Part shown: piece by piece, positions 1 through 8,105 of the stretch
Numbering within the stretch: position 1 is the first letter of the stretch
Layout: every line of letters starts with the position of its first letter
Assembly: GCF_000960975.1 (NCBI RefSeq)
Contig: NZ_CP010803.1
Location: 2,506,404-2,570,403 of the forward strand
DNA from: Martelella endophytica
GTDB taxonomy: Bacteria; Pseudomonadota; Alphaproteobacteria; Rhizobiales; Rhizobiaceae
Reading direction: 5' to 3'
DNA length: 64,000 nt
The notes under the pieces: generated by a model
Database searches by the model: none
Told to the model about the DNA's origin: nothing
The model's input: only the letters and a program-made list of their open reading frames with translations
Program-made: the position numbers and the translations under genes

Positions 1-240
1 CGGCGGCGTCTGCGGCCGCGTCTGTTCGACGGCCTCGAGCACGATCTTCTTGCGGGTCGGATAGGTGAGGCGGGCGCGCCACTCGCCGTCACGGCCGTTG
101 AACAGCAGAAGCTCGGTGTTCTCTTCGGCGCGCAGCACGTGGGCGAGATAGTGAAACTGGTCCTTGTCCGCCTCGACCGATACCCCTTCGGCAAGGTCGG
201 CGGCGATGAACAGGCGTTGCAGGCGATAATTGGCGCGCAT
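1..240 (-). CDS. rsmE: 16S rRNA (uracil-1498-N3)-methyltransferase RsmE, N-terminal part
   Basis: The minus strand opens with ATG at 240 and stays open to the window edge (80 codons, no stop), so only the N-terminal domain is present. The translation begins MRANYRLQRLFIAADL and contains HYLAHVLRAEENTELLLFNG followed by RDGEWRARL. This is the PUA-like RNA-binding start of RsmE, which methylates N3 of U1498 in the 30S subunit. The catalytic SPOUT domain would lie left of the window. Recognition rests on the N-terminal motif only; the reading frame is clear. Confidence 0.8.
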   Translation of the reverse strand, partial: MRANYRLQRLFIAADLAEGVSVEADKDQFHYLAHVLRAEENTELLLFNGRDGEWRARLTYPTRKKIVLEAVEQTRPQTPP

Positions 241-313
241 GGGCGGCTCCGGCGATTCGGGCTCTGTTGGACGCGAACCTAAACCAGTTCCGGTGCCGAC
301 GGCAAAGGGGAGG

Positions 314-781
314 TCAGTTGGCGAACTTGGCGGCGAAATCGAGAAGCAGCGTCTTCAGTCCCGGCTCCTCGACCATTTCGGCCGCCAGTTCGAGCGAGGT
401 CCAGTGACGTTCGCGCTCGGAGGACTCCGGAAACTTCGTTTTCATCTTGCGTACGGAGAGCGGATAGAGCGCGACCTCGCACGGGATCGATCTGCCATCG
501 TCGAGGCGCTTGAGATAGGAGAAGCTGCCGAGCGGGGCGTCGGCGATCTTGCCCTTGATGCCGGCCTCCTCGAAGGCCTCCTGTTCTGCAACCTGATGGG
601 GGGCCTTGTTGGCCATCGGCCAGCCCTTGGGCGTCACCCAGCGGCCCGTGTCGCGACTGGTGATCAGCAGCACCTCGACCGACTTCGTCTTCTTGTCCTG
701 TCTGTAGCACAACGCCGCATATTGCTGGCGGGCGGCGATTTCCTCGCCGTTTTCTGCCGCCAGCTTGTCCTTAGAGGGCAT
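314..781 (-). CDS. Nudix family hydrolase with a degenerate Nudix box
   Basis: A 155-aa protein if it starts at the ATG at 781 (MPSKDKLAAENGEE); an in-frame ATG at 826 would add 15 unconserved residues. It has the Nudix fold pattern: YAALCYR strand, TGRWVTPKGWPM, then a helix ending EAFEEAGI. The canonical box is GX5EX7REUXEEXGU. Here the first Glu is Lys and the Arg is Gln, but the metal-binding EE pair is kept. Small Nudix proteins like this, related to diphosphoinositol polyphosphate phosphohydrolases, are common in Rhizobiales. The substrate cannot be told from sequence. It sits alone between rsmE and a DUF1328 gene, both gaps being short. Confidence 0.75.
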   Translation of the reverse strand: MPSKDKLAAENGEEIAARQQYAALCYRQDKKTKSVEVLLITSRDTGRWVTPKGWPMANKAPHQVAEQEAFEEAGIKGKIADAPLGSFSYLKRLDDGRSIPCEVALYPLSVRKMKTKFPESSERERHWTSLELAAEMVEEPGLKTLLLDFAAKFAN

Positions 782-1049
782 GACTTTCCTTTCGCATGCA
801 CGCGGTTGCAAACCCTGCTTCGCCACCCATAAACGATAAAACTAGCATCGCGGATTCGTTTCTCGCGTGAAGCTTTTATGAATTTTCACTTGAACATTTA
901 AGGGTGTTCGAATCGCTGCGGCGAGCGCTTTCAGCCTGCCGAATCGAAAGTCATTGTGCAACCGATGTTGTGTGTTCCGGCGCGCTTCGCGCGGAACTTT
1001 TGACGCGCGTCCCCCGTTTCCGTGCAAAGAAAGTTACCAAGGAAACACC

Positions 1050-1214
1050 ATGCTTTACTGGATTCTCGTCCTGTTGATCATCGCCGGCGTCGCGAGCCTG
1101 CTCGGCTTCCGGGGCGTTGCCGGGCTTTCTGCCGGCATTGCGCGCATCCTCATCTTCATCGTTCTGGTCGTGCTGCTGATCTCGCTTCTGACCGGTCTTC
1201 TTGTCGTCGCCTGA
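1050..1214 (+). CDS. DUF1328 (YtjA-like) small membrane protein
   Basis: A 54-aa peptide, MLYWILVLLIIAGVASLLGF onward, with two hydrophobic segments (about residues 4-22 and 30-52) and a Gly-rich turn between them. Length and pattern match the DUF1328/YtjA family, whose function is unknown. The ATG at 1050 follows AAGGAAACACC, a good ribosome binding site; the longer in-frame ORF from 954 adds a non-conserved extension and was not used. It ends six bases before the convergent LysR gene. Confidence 0.8.
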   Translation: MLYWILVLLIIAGVASLLGFRGVAGLSAGIARILIFIVLVVLLISLLTGLLVVA

Positions 1215-1219
1215 CCGGC

Positions 1220-2125
1220 TCAGGCGTCCCAATACGGACTTGGACCATAGAGGCGAGCCAGGAAATCGATGAAGAGCCGCACCTTGGCGGGCAGGAAGTT
1301 GCGGCTCGGATAGACGGCAAAAAGCCCGACCTCGGCGGCGCTCTCATAGTCCGGCAGAACCTGTACCAGCTTGCCCGCAGATAGCTCCGGGCCGATATCC
1401 CAAGTGGATCGCAGTGCGATCCCCATGCCGGAAAGCACCGTCTCGCGAATGACTTCGCTGGAATTCGTGACCAGGCGGCCTTCCGGCTTGATGCTGATCG
1501 GCCCGGTCGGTCCCTCAAGGCGCCAGTGCTCGTCATTGTGGGCGGGCAGGCAGACATGGTGTTCGAGATCTAAAAGCGTTTCCGGCGTGCCGTGATCGGC
1601 AAGGTAGCCTGGCGTGGCGCAGAGGATGCGCCGGACGCGGGCGAGGCGCCGCGCCACCAGTGACGAATCGTGAAGGTCGCCGATGCGGATCGCGACATCG
1701 TAGCCATCGCCCACGACATCGACGAAGGCATCGGTCAAAAGCAGTTCCAGCTCCAGATCCGGATGGGCGTTCATGAAGCGGGCGAGGTGCGGCGCGATGT
1801 GGAGCCGGCCGAAAGAGGTCGGCGCCGAAACCTTCAGCCGTCCCCTGACCGCCGAGGCCCGTCCTTCGACAAAGGCTTGCGCCTCCTCGAAGCCCGCAAG
1901 AACCGGGCTGAGGCGTTCGTAATAGCCCCTCCCGATTTCCGTCAGCGAAATCTGGCGCGTTGTTCGCTGGAACAGACGCGTGCCGAGCTGCTCCTCCAAC
2001 CGCTTGATGCTTTTCGACACGACCGCCGGGGAAAGCCGCAATTGTCGCGCGGCCTCGGTCATGCTGCCCGTTGCGGCGACGCGCGCGAACACTTCCATAT
2101 CGCTTAGGTTTTTAATAATCGTCAT
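1220..2125 (-). CDS. LysR family transcriptional regulator
   Basis: A 301-aa LTTR starting at ATG 2125 (MTIIKNLSDMEVFARVAATG). The N-terminal winged helix-turn-helix (about residues 5-65, MTEAARQLRLSPAVVSKSIK, then RLFQRTTRQISLT) is followed by a co-inducer-binding domain ending at YGPSPYWDA. The open frame extends upstream to 2728, but that part is a shadow of glcD. The gene is divergent from glcD with a 99-bp gap, so it probably controls the glycolate oxidase operon. This is inference: the E. coli glc operon uses a GntR regulator (GlcC), so glycolate as the inducer is not certain. Confidence 0.85.
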   Translation of the reverse strand: MTIIKNLSDMEVFARVAATGSMTEAARQLRLSPAVVSKSIKRLEEQLGTRLFQRTTRQISLTEIGRGYYERLSPVLAGFEEAQAFVEGRASAVRGRLKVSAPTSFGRLHIAPHLARFMNAHPDLELELLLTDAFVDVVGDGYDVAIRIGDLHDSSLVARRLARVRRILCATPGYLADHGTPETLLDLEHHVCLPAHNDEHWRLEGPTGPISIKPEGRLVTNSSEVIRETVLSGMGIALRSTWDIGPELSAGKLVQVLPDYESAAEVGLFAVYPSRNFLPAKVRLFIDFLARLYGPSPYWDA

Positions 2126-2167
2126 GATTATCGCCCTTCCGGCATAAGTGTTAGCATTTGTCATGCC

Positions 2168-2177
2168 TTGGCGCCAA
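2168..2177. promoter_or_regulatory. Palindrome in the LysR-glcD intergenic region
   Basis: The perfect 10-bp palindrome TTGGCGCCAA sits midway in the 99-bp divergent region, about 48 bp upstream of the glcD start. It could be part of a LysR-binding site. It is short, so chance occurrence is possible. Confidence 0.25.
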
Positions 2178-2224
2178 TGGTAGAAGGCGAGACTATTCGA
2201 GCATGACGAGGCGGAGGAGACGCC

Positions 2225-3661
2225 GTGACGGGCGCGATAGCCTTCAAGACGCCGAAGCCTGAAATCCTGGCGCGGCGCGACACCATCATTTCCGATCTTG
2301 GCGGATTGCTGCCGACGGACTGTCTCATTCACGAGGCGCGCGAGCTGGTGCCGTTCGAGACCGATGCCTTTCTTGCCTATACCCGTGTGCCGCTTGCCGT
2401 CTGCCTGCCGGAAACGACGGAGCAGGTGGCGCGGGTGCTTGCCTATTGCCATGAGAACGGCATTCCGGTCGTGCCGCGCGGGGCCGGCACCTCGCTTTCC
2501 GGTGGCGCGATCGGCCAGGAGGACGCAATCATCCTCGGCCTGTCGCGGATGAACCGGATTCTCGATATCGACCTGCCGAACCGCGCCGCCGTGGTCCAGG
2601 CGGGCGTTACCAATATCGCCATATCCGAAGCGGTGAAGCCCGAAGGCTTTTTCTACGCACCGGATCCGAGTTCGCAGCTCGCCTGCACCATCGGCGGCAA
2701 TATCGGCATGAATTCCGGTGGCGCGCATTGCCTGAAATACGGCGTCACCACCAACAATCTCATGGGCGTGAAGCTGGTGCTCACCGATGGCACGGTGATC
2801 GAACTTGGCGGCAAGGCGCTCGATGCCGCCGGCCTCGATCTTCTGGCGCTTGTCTGCGGCTCCGAAGGCCAGTTCGGCATCATCACCGAAGCGACAGTAC
2901 GGCTACTGGCGAGCCCCGAAGGGGCGCGGCCGGTGCTGTTCGGCTTCCCGACCTCGGAAAGCGCCGGCGCCTGCGTCACCGACATCATCGCCGCCGGCAT
3001 CATTCCGGTCGCGATCGAGTTCATGGACAAGCCGGCGATCGAAATCTGCGAGGCCTTTGCCAAGGCCGGTTATCCGCTCGATGCCGGCGCGCTTTTGATC
3101 ATCGAGGTCGAAGGCTCCGAGGACGAGATGGAGGCGATGCTCGCCCGCATCATCGCGATTGCCGAGACCCATGGCGTGATGGCGATCCGCCGCTGCCAGT
3201 CGGCAACGGAGGCCGCGCTCATCTGGAAGGGGCGCAAATCCGCCTTTGGCGCCACCGGCCGCATCGCAGACTATATCTGCATGGATGGCACGGTGCCGCT
3301 CAGCCAGCTCTCCCACGTTCTGAAGAAGACCAGCGAGATCACTGACCGCTACGGTCTGCGTGTGGCCAATGTCTTTCATGCCGGCGACGGCAACATGCAT
3401 CCGCTGATCCTCTATAATATCAACGACCCGGAGGATGCCGCCCGCGCCGAAGAGGCGGGCGCGGAGATCCTCAAGCTCTGCGTCGATGCCGGGGGCTGTC
3501 TCACCGGCGAGCACGGCGTCGGCATCGAGAAGCGCGACCTGATGCGCCACCAGTATGGCGAGGCGGATCTGCGTCAGCAGATGGCCGTGCGCGCCGCCTT
3601 CGATGCCGAATGGATGCTCAATCCGTCCAAGGTGTTTCCGCTGGAGGGCCGCGATGACTGA
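2225..3661 (+). CDS. glcD: Glycolate oxidase FAD-linked subunit GlcD
   Basis: A 478-aa flavoprotein starting at GTG 2225 behind GGAGGAGACGCC. The PCMH-type FAD-binding domain is visible at about residues 55-235 (VPRGAGTSLSGGA, then GGNIGMNSGG). The C-terminal oxidase cap carries FHAGDGNMHPL near residue 383 and GEHGVGIEKRD, typical of GlcD/D-lactate dehydrogenase flavoproteins. With GlcE and GlcF it oxidises glycolate to glyoxylate, feeding electrons to the respiratory chain. It is the first gene of a tight operon and overlaps glcE by 8 bp. Full length for the family. Confidence 0.93.
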   Translation: MTGAIAFKTPKPEILARRDTIISDLGGLLPTDCLIHEARELVPFETDAFLAYTRVPLAVCLPETTEQVARVLAYCHENGIPVVPRGAGTSLSGGAIGQEDAIILGLSRMNRILDIDLPNRAAVVQAGVTNIAISEAVKPEGFFYAPDPSSQLACTIGGNIGMNSGGAHCLKYGVTTNNLMGVKLVLTDGTVIELGGKALDAAGLDLLALVCGSEGQFGIITEATVRLLASPEGARPVLFGFPTSESAGACVTDIIAAGIIPVAIEFMDKPAIEICEAFAKAGYPLDAGALLIIEVEGSEDEMEAMLARIIAIAETHGVMAIRRCQSATEAALIWKGRKSAFGATGRIADYICMDGTVPLSQLSHVLKKTSEITDRYGLRVANVFHAGDGNMHPLILYNINDPEDAARAEEAGAEILKLCVDAGGCLTGEHGVGIEKRDLMRHQYGEADLRQQMAVRAAFDAEWMLNPSKVFPLEGRDD

Positions 3662-4877
3662 GCTTCTGACACCGGCAAGCGAGGCCGAGGCTGCCGATAT
3701 CATCGCGGGCCACGCGGCCTCGGGCACGCCGCTTGCGCTCTGTGGCGGCAATACCCGCACCGGCTTCGGCAATCCAGTCGCCGCCGCTGCGCGGCTTTCG
3801 TCTTCCGCGCTTTCCGGCATCGTCGCCTATCAGCCGGGGGAAATGGTGATGACCGCGAAGGCCGGCACACCGCTTGCCGAAATCGAGGCGGCGCTCGCGG
3901 AAAACGGCCAGTTCCTCGCCTTCGAGCCGATGGACCATCGCGGCATCATGGGAACAGAGGGCACACCGACCATTGGCGGTGTGTTCGCCGCCAATGTCTC
4001 CGGCCCGCGCCGCTTCGCGCTCGCAGGCGCTGCCCGCGACCACCTGCTCGGCAGCCGCTTCGTCAATGGCCGCGGCGAGGTGATCCGTGCCGGCGGCCGG
4101 GTGATGAAGAACGTCACCGGCCTTGATCTGTCGCGACTGATGGCAGGATCGCATGGCACCCTCGGCTTCCTCACCGAAGTCACCTTCAAGGTGCTGCCGG
4201 CGCCGAAGGCCGCTGCCACGCTCATCGTTTCCGATCTGACGGAAGAGGACGCGGTGAAGCTGATGGCCGCCGCCATGGCTCTGCCGCTTGAGGTCTCCGG
4301 TGCCGCCCATCTGCCCTATAGCGTCCGCGCTGCCTTTCTCGGCGGCGCGCTTGCCGGCGACGCCGCCACCTGTTTCCGTCTCGAGGGGCTTGCGGAATCG
4401 GTCTCGGCGCGGCTTGAGAAGCTTTCGGCCTATGCCGGGCCGTTCGGCCCGCTGACGCGGCTCGGCGATGATGAGACGAAAGTGCTCTGGCGCGAAATCC
4501 GCGATGTCGCGCCCTATCGCGACGGCACGCTCCGCCCACTCTGGCGGGTGAGCGCGACGCCATCGGAGGCCGCGCATATCGTCGGCGCGATGCGGCTTGA
4601 GGCGGCCGTGGATGCCTTTTACGACTGGCAGGGTGGCCTCATCTGGATGCGGATGGATGGCGCGCCCGAGGCGGAGAGCCTGCGGGAAAAGCTCATGAAA
4701 CACGGCGGTGGCCATGCGACGCTGATGCGGGCTGCCCCCGAAGTGCGGGCGCTGGTTCCCGCCTTCGAGCCGGAAGATCCGGCGGTGGCAGCTCTTTCCG
4801 CCCGCATCCGGCAGAAACTCGATCCCGCCGGCATATTCAGCCCCGGCAAGATGCAAAGACAGGAGAATGCAGCATGA
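3654..4877 (+). CDS. glcE: Glycolate oxidase FAD-binding subunit GlcE
   Basis: A 407-aa protein starting at ATG 3654 (MTELLTPASEAEAADIIAGH), inside the end of glcD. It keeps the PCMH FAD-binding fold (LALCGGNTRTGFG, then TIGGVFAANVSGPRR) but is shorter than GlcD and ends KLDPAGIFSPGKM. This is the usual second flavoprotein subunit of glycolate oxidase. The in-frame extension back to 3555 lies inside glcD and was not used. The stop overlaps the next start (ATGA), which suggests translational coupling. Confidence 0.92.
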   Translation: MTELLTPASEAEAADIIAGHAASGTPLALCGGNTRTGFGNPVAAAARLSSSALSGIVAYQPGEMVMTAKAGTPLAEIEAALAENGQFLAFEPMDHRGIMGTEGTPTIGGVFAANVSGPRRFALAGAARDHLLGSRFVNGRGEVIRAGGRVMKNVTGLDLSRLMAGSHGTLGFLTEVTFKVLPAPKAAATLIVSDLTEEDAVKLMAAAMALPLEVSGAAHLPYSVRAAFLGGALAGDAATCFRLEGLAESVSARLEKLSAYAGPFGPLTRLGDDETKVLWREIRDVAPYRDGTLRPLWRVSATPSEAAHIVGAMRLEAAVDAFYDWQGGLIWMRMDGAPEAESLREKLMKHGGGHATLMRAAPEVRALVPAFEPEDPAVAALSARIRQKLDPAGIFSPGKMQRQENAA

Positions 4878-5245
4878 GCGAGCCGACGCGGAAGAGCCGC
4901 TTTGGCGAAGGTTGGATGGATCCGACCCGAAACAACATCATCCTGATCTACATCCTGTTTCTTATCGGCGGTTTCATTCTCGTCACCTGCGTCATTGCCG
5001 CCCTTTCGGCGATGACCAACCAGGAAAAGGCGGAAGGCTGGCTGAAGACCCACTACACCTGGGCGATCCGTACATTCTGGGTCGCAGTGGTGATTGCGGC
5101 TGCCGCCTACGCTTCCTCCTTCGTCGTCTCCGGCTATTACGGCTACACCGTCTATGTCGCCTGGCTGTTCCTGCGCGCTGGCATCGGCCTTGTCACGGTC
5201 AAGCAGTCGAAGCCGATGGCGCGGCCGACAAGCCTTTTCGTGTGA
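4874..5245 (+). CDS. Small DUF4870-like membrane protein inside the glc operon
   Basis: A 123-aa protein coupled to glcE by an ATGA overlap and ending 9 bp before glcF. After a polar N terminus (MSEPTRKSRFGEGWMDPTRN) there are three hydrophobic segments at about residues 22-46, 68-86 and 93-110. The pattern HYTWAIRTFW, then YVAWLFLRAGIGL, resembles DUF4870-type membrane proteins. It has no known role in glycolate oxidation. Its position between glcE and glcF suggests a membrane anchor or an assembly or transport partner, but that is only an inference from position. Confidence 0.7.
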   Translation: MSEPTRKSRFGEGWMDPTRNNIILIYILFLIGGFILVTCVIAALSAMTNQEKAEGWLKTHYTWAIRTFWVAVVIAAAAYASSFVVSGYYGYTVYVAWLFLRAGIGLVTVKQSKPMARPTSLFV

Positions 5246-5254
5246 GCCAAGCCG

Positions 5255-6565
5255 ATGCAGACCAGTTTTTCCCCCGAACAGCTTGCCGATCCCAAGGTCG
5301 CGGAAGCCGAGTCGATCCTGCGCAAATGCGTGCATTGCGGCTTCTGCACCGCCACCTGTCCGACCTACGTGACGCTCGGCAACGAGCTCGACAGTCCGCG
5401 CGGGCGCATCTATCTCATCAAGGATATGCTGGAGAATGGCCGGCCGGCGGATCGTGAGACCGTCACCCATATCGACCGATGTCTTTCCTGTCTTTCCTGC
5501 GTGACCACCTGTCCCTCGGGCGTCGATTACATGCATCTGGTCGATCATGCCCGTGTCCATATCGAGAAGACCTACAAGCGCCCTTTCCTCAATCGGTTCA
5601 CCCGCGCGGTGCTGGCGGCAGTGCTGCCTTATCCGGCACGGTTCCGGACTGCGCTCACGCTTGCCCGTTTCGGCCGGCCGTTTGCCGGGCTCATCGGTGG
5701 TGTCGCGGCCCTGAAGCCGTTTTCGGCGATGCTGAAACTCGCACCCGCGCGGCTGCCATCGTCGTCGCCGGTGTCGCGTCCTGCCACCCACGGCGCCTCC
5801 GGCGCGCGGCGTGCCCGTGTGGCACTGCTAACCGGTTGCGCCCAGTCGGTGCTCGATCCCGCAATCAACGAGGCCACGGTGCGGCTTCTGACCCGGCTCG
5901 GGGTCGAGGTTGTCGTGCCGAAGGGCGAGGGTTGCTGTGGTTCCCTCGTCCACCACATGGGCCGGGAAGCGCAGGCGCTCGACGAGGCGCGGCGCAATGT
6001 CGATGTCTGGACACGGGAGCTGGAGGAGGGCGGTCTCGACGCCGTCATCATCACCGCATCCGGCTGCGGCACGACGATCAAGGACTACGGCCACATGCTG
6101 GCGCTCGATCCCGATTATGCCGAAAAGGCCGCACGGGTTTCGGCGCTTGCGAAGGACGTGACCGAATATCTGGCGACGCTCGATCTTGCCGATCAGCCGC
6201 GCAAGGGCGTGACCGTGGCCTATCACTCCGCCTGCTCGATGCAGCACGGACAGCAGATCAAGGCGCAGCCGAAACTGTTGCTGGAGGCGGCGGGCTTTGC
6301 CGTCCGCGAGCCTGCCGAGGGGCATCTTTGTTGCGGTTCGGCCGGCACCTACAACATCATGCAGCCGGAGATTTCGGCGAAGCTCAAGGCGCGCAAGGTC
6401 AAGAACATCGAGGCGCTGAAGCCCGACATCATCGCCACCGGCAATATCGGCTGCATCACCCAGATCGCGACCGGCACCCAAACGCCGATCCTCCACACGG
6501 TGGAGCTGTTGGACTGGGCCTATGGCGGCCCGAAGCCGTTGAAGCTGAAGGATGTCGCGGCCTGA
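5255..6565 (+). CDS. glcF: Glycolate oxidase iron-sulfur subunit GlcF
   Basis: A 436-aa protein with two ferredoxin-like 4Fe-4S motifs. The first is C25-x2-C28-x2-C31-x3-C35-P (CVHCGFCTATCP) and the second is CLSCLSCVTTCPSG near residues 76-90. Two CCG domains follow (GEGCCGSLVHHMG and LCCGSAGTYN), as in heterodisulfide reductase-like subunits. It carries electrons from the GlcD/E flavins to the membrane quinone pool. It is the last gene of the operon; the next gene is convergent. Confidence 0.93.
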   Translation: MQTSFSPEQLADPKVAEAESILRKCVHCGFCTATCPTYVTLGNELDSPRGRIYLIKDMLENGRPADRETVTHIDRCLSCLSCVTTCPSGVDYMHLVDHARVHIEKTYKRPFLNRFTRAVLAAVLPYPARFRTALTLARFGRPFAGLIGGVAALKPFSAMLKLAPARLPSSSPVSRPATHGASGARRARVALLTGCAQSVLDPAINEATVRLLTRLGVEVVVPKGEGCCGSLVHHMGREAQALDEARRNVDVWTRELEEGGLDAVIITASGCGTTIKDYGHMLALDPDYAEKAARVSALAKDVTEYLATLDLADQPRKGVTVAYHSACSMQHGQQIKAQPKLLLEAAGFAVREPAEGHLCCGSAGTYNIMQPEISAKLKARKVKNIEALKPDIIATGNIGCITQIATGTQTPILHTVELLDWAYGGPKPLKLKDVAA

Positions 6566-6585
6566 GTGGCCGGGGAGGCGAGACC

Positions 6586-7239
6586 TCAGAACTTGAAGCT
6601 GACGCCGAGGTTGATCGCGTTGGTGAGGATATTGGTCTGCAGGCTGTCGCCGCTGTCGATATCGACATCGATCCAGGAATAGTTCGCCTTGTATTCGACG
6701 AACAGGTCCCAGTGCTTGGCGATCTCGTAGGCGACGCCGGCCTGGGCCTGGAGGCTTGCGCCGCCGAACTGGTATTCGTAGGTGCGCCCGCTCGGCCGCG
6801 TCACCTCGACATGCGGCACGTTGATGCCGGCGCCGACGCCAACATAGGGCTTCCAGCGGCTCTCGCCGAGCGGGAAACGGTAAAGCGCGTTCAGCGTCAG
6901 GATGTTGAGCCCATCGGTGAATTCGAAATGGCTCCAGCCGGTCTGAGCTCGGGTATCGTCGTCGGAATAGACCTTGTTGTGGGCATAATCGAGCGCGATG
7001 CCGAGATCGGGCATGCCGAATTGATCGAGCCACCATGTGCCGCGCACGCCGAAATAGGGCGGCGCTTCGAAGGATTTGCCTTCCCAGCCGGCATGGACGA
7101 CCTTTGTACCGTTGACGTCCACATCGGAATGCGGCGCGCTTTGATAACCGCTATAAAGGGAGAGCGCCATCTCTGCCGAAGCTGTTGCGGGAATGCCGGC
7201 GAAGAGCGCGACGATGGGGAGAGCATAGGAAAGACGCAT
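6586..7239 (-). CDS. Outer membrane beta-barrel protein
   Basis: A 217-aa protein with a signal peptide (MRLSYALPIVALFAGIPATA, then SAE) and alternating amphipathic strands ending in LGVSFKF, a C-terminal aromatic residue typical of BAM-inserted barrels. Motifs such as PYVGVGAGINVPHVEV and HWDLFVEYKANYSWIDVDID point to a small 8-stranded OmpA/OmpW-like barrel. Ligand or function cannot be inferred. It converges on glcF with only 20 bp between the stops, so it is a separate transcription unit. Confidence 0.75.
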   Translation of the reverse strand: MRLSYALPIVALFAGIPATASAEMALSLYSGYQSAPHSDVDVNGTKVVHAGWEGKSFEAPPYFGVRGTWWLDQFGMPDLGIALDYAHNKVYSDDDTRAQTGWSHFEFTDGLNILTLNALYRFPLGESRWKPYVGVGAGINVPHVEVTRPSGRTYEYQFGGASLQAQAGVAYEIAKHWDLFVEYKANYSWIDVDIDSGDSLQTNILTNAINLGVSFKF

Positions 7240-7463
7240 GCCGTTTCACCGAATCGAGGACGTTGAATCTTGTCAGAAAGTAGGCAGGCTGTCTGATCGA
7301 TGCCAGTCGGAAATTTACCATATCCGACATTTTGTCAGTTGATTAAACGATGACGGTGGCCAAAGGGCAACAGTCGTCGTCGGGGTGCTTGCAAAATGCC
7401 AGGTTTTGGAGAAGTTCTGTCGGCGAGCGGTTACGCCGTCGGCAACAATCGAAGGGATGAACC

Positions 7464-8102
7464 ATGGACGAGGGACTGATTGCCGGTGATGACGGGCGGA
7501 TGCGGTGTTTCTGGCACGGCAACCTTCCGGATTATCTGCGCTATCACGACGAGGAATGGGGTCGGCCGGTCACCAGCGACTTTCGCCTTTTCGAGAAGCT
7601 CTGCCTCGAAGGCTTTCAGTCGGGCCTGTCGTGGTTGACGATCCTGCGCAAGCGGGAAAATTTCCGCGCCGCCTTCGATGGCTTCGATTACCATAAGGTC
7701 GCGACCTATACCGGGGCCGATGTCGAGCGCCTGCTCGGCAATGCCGGCATCATCCGCCACCGCGGCAAGATCGAGGCGTCGATCAACAATGCCGGCCGCG
7801 CCATCGAGATGGAGCGCGAGTTCGGCTCGCTTGCGGCGTATTTCTGGGGGCATGAGCCAAGACCAGACGAGCGACCGTCGGTCCTGACGCTTGAGGCACT
7901 GCGTACCAACACGACGACCCCGGTCTCTGTCAGGATTTCGAAGGATTTGAAGAAACGGGGCTGGAAGTTCGTCGGCCCCACCACCGTCTATGCCTTCATG
8001 CAGGCCATGGGGCTCGTCAACGACCACATCGAAGGCTGCTGCTGCCGGGACGAGGTGGAAAGGCTGAGGGCGGAACTCGTCCGCCCTGTCGCGAAAGCCT
8101 GA
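7464..8102 (+). CDS. tag: DNA-3-methyladenine glycosylase I
   Basis: A 212-aa protein starting at ATG 7464 behind AAGGGATGAACC. It has the Tag zinc site: Cys15 (RCFWHG), His29 in YHDEEWG, and the C-terminal GLVNDHIEGCCC supplying the other His and Cys. The substrate region EGFQSGLSWLTILRKRENFR is the Tag signature. The enzyme removes 3-methyladenine from alkylated DNA in base excision repair. It is canonical in length and motifs and converges on the yeiH-like gene, with 3 bp between the stops. Confidence 0.92.
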   Translation: MDEGLIAGDDGRMRCFWHGNLPDYLRYHDEEWGRPVTSDFRLFEKLCLEGFQSGLSWLTILRKRENFRAAFDGFDYHKVATYTGADVERLLGNAGIIRHRGKIEASINNAGRAIEMEREFGSLAAYFWGHEPRPDERPSVLTLEALRTNTTTPVSVRISKDLKKRGWKFVGPTTVYAFMQAMGLVNDHIEGCCCRDEVERLRAELVRPVAKA

Positions 8103-8105
8103 AGA

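Noticed and set aside
2126..2728. Upstream extension of the LysR gene to a 502-aa protein
   Set aside because: The extra 200 codons are antisense to glcD; the LTTR N terminus at 2125 is canonical.
5479..7266. A 595-codon plus-strand frame across glcF and the outer-membrane gene
   Set aside because: It lies in another frame of glcF, which has clear Fe-S motifs, and antisense to a barrel protein with a signal peptide. Its translation is Arg/Gly/Ala-rich low complexity, typical of high-GC shadows.
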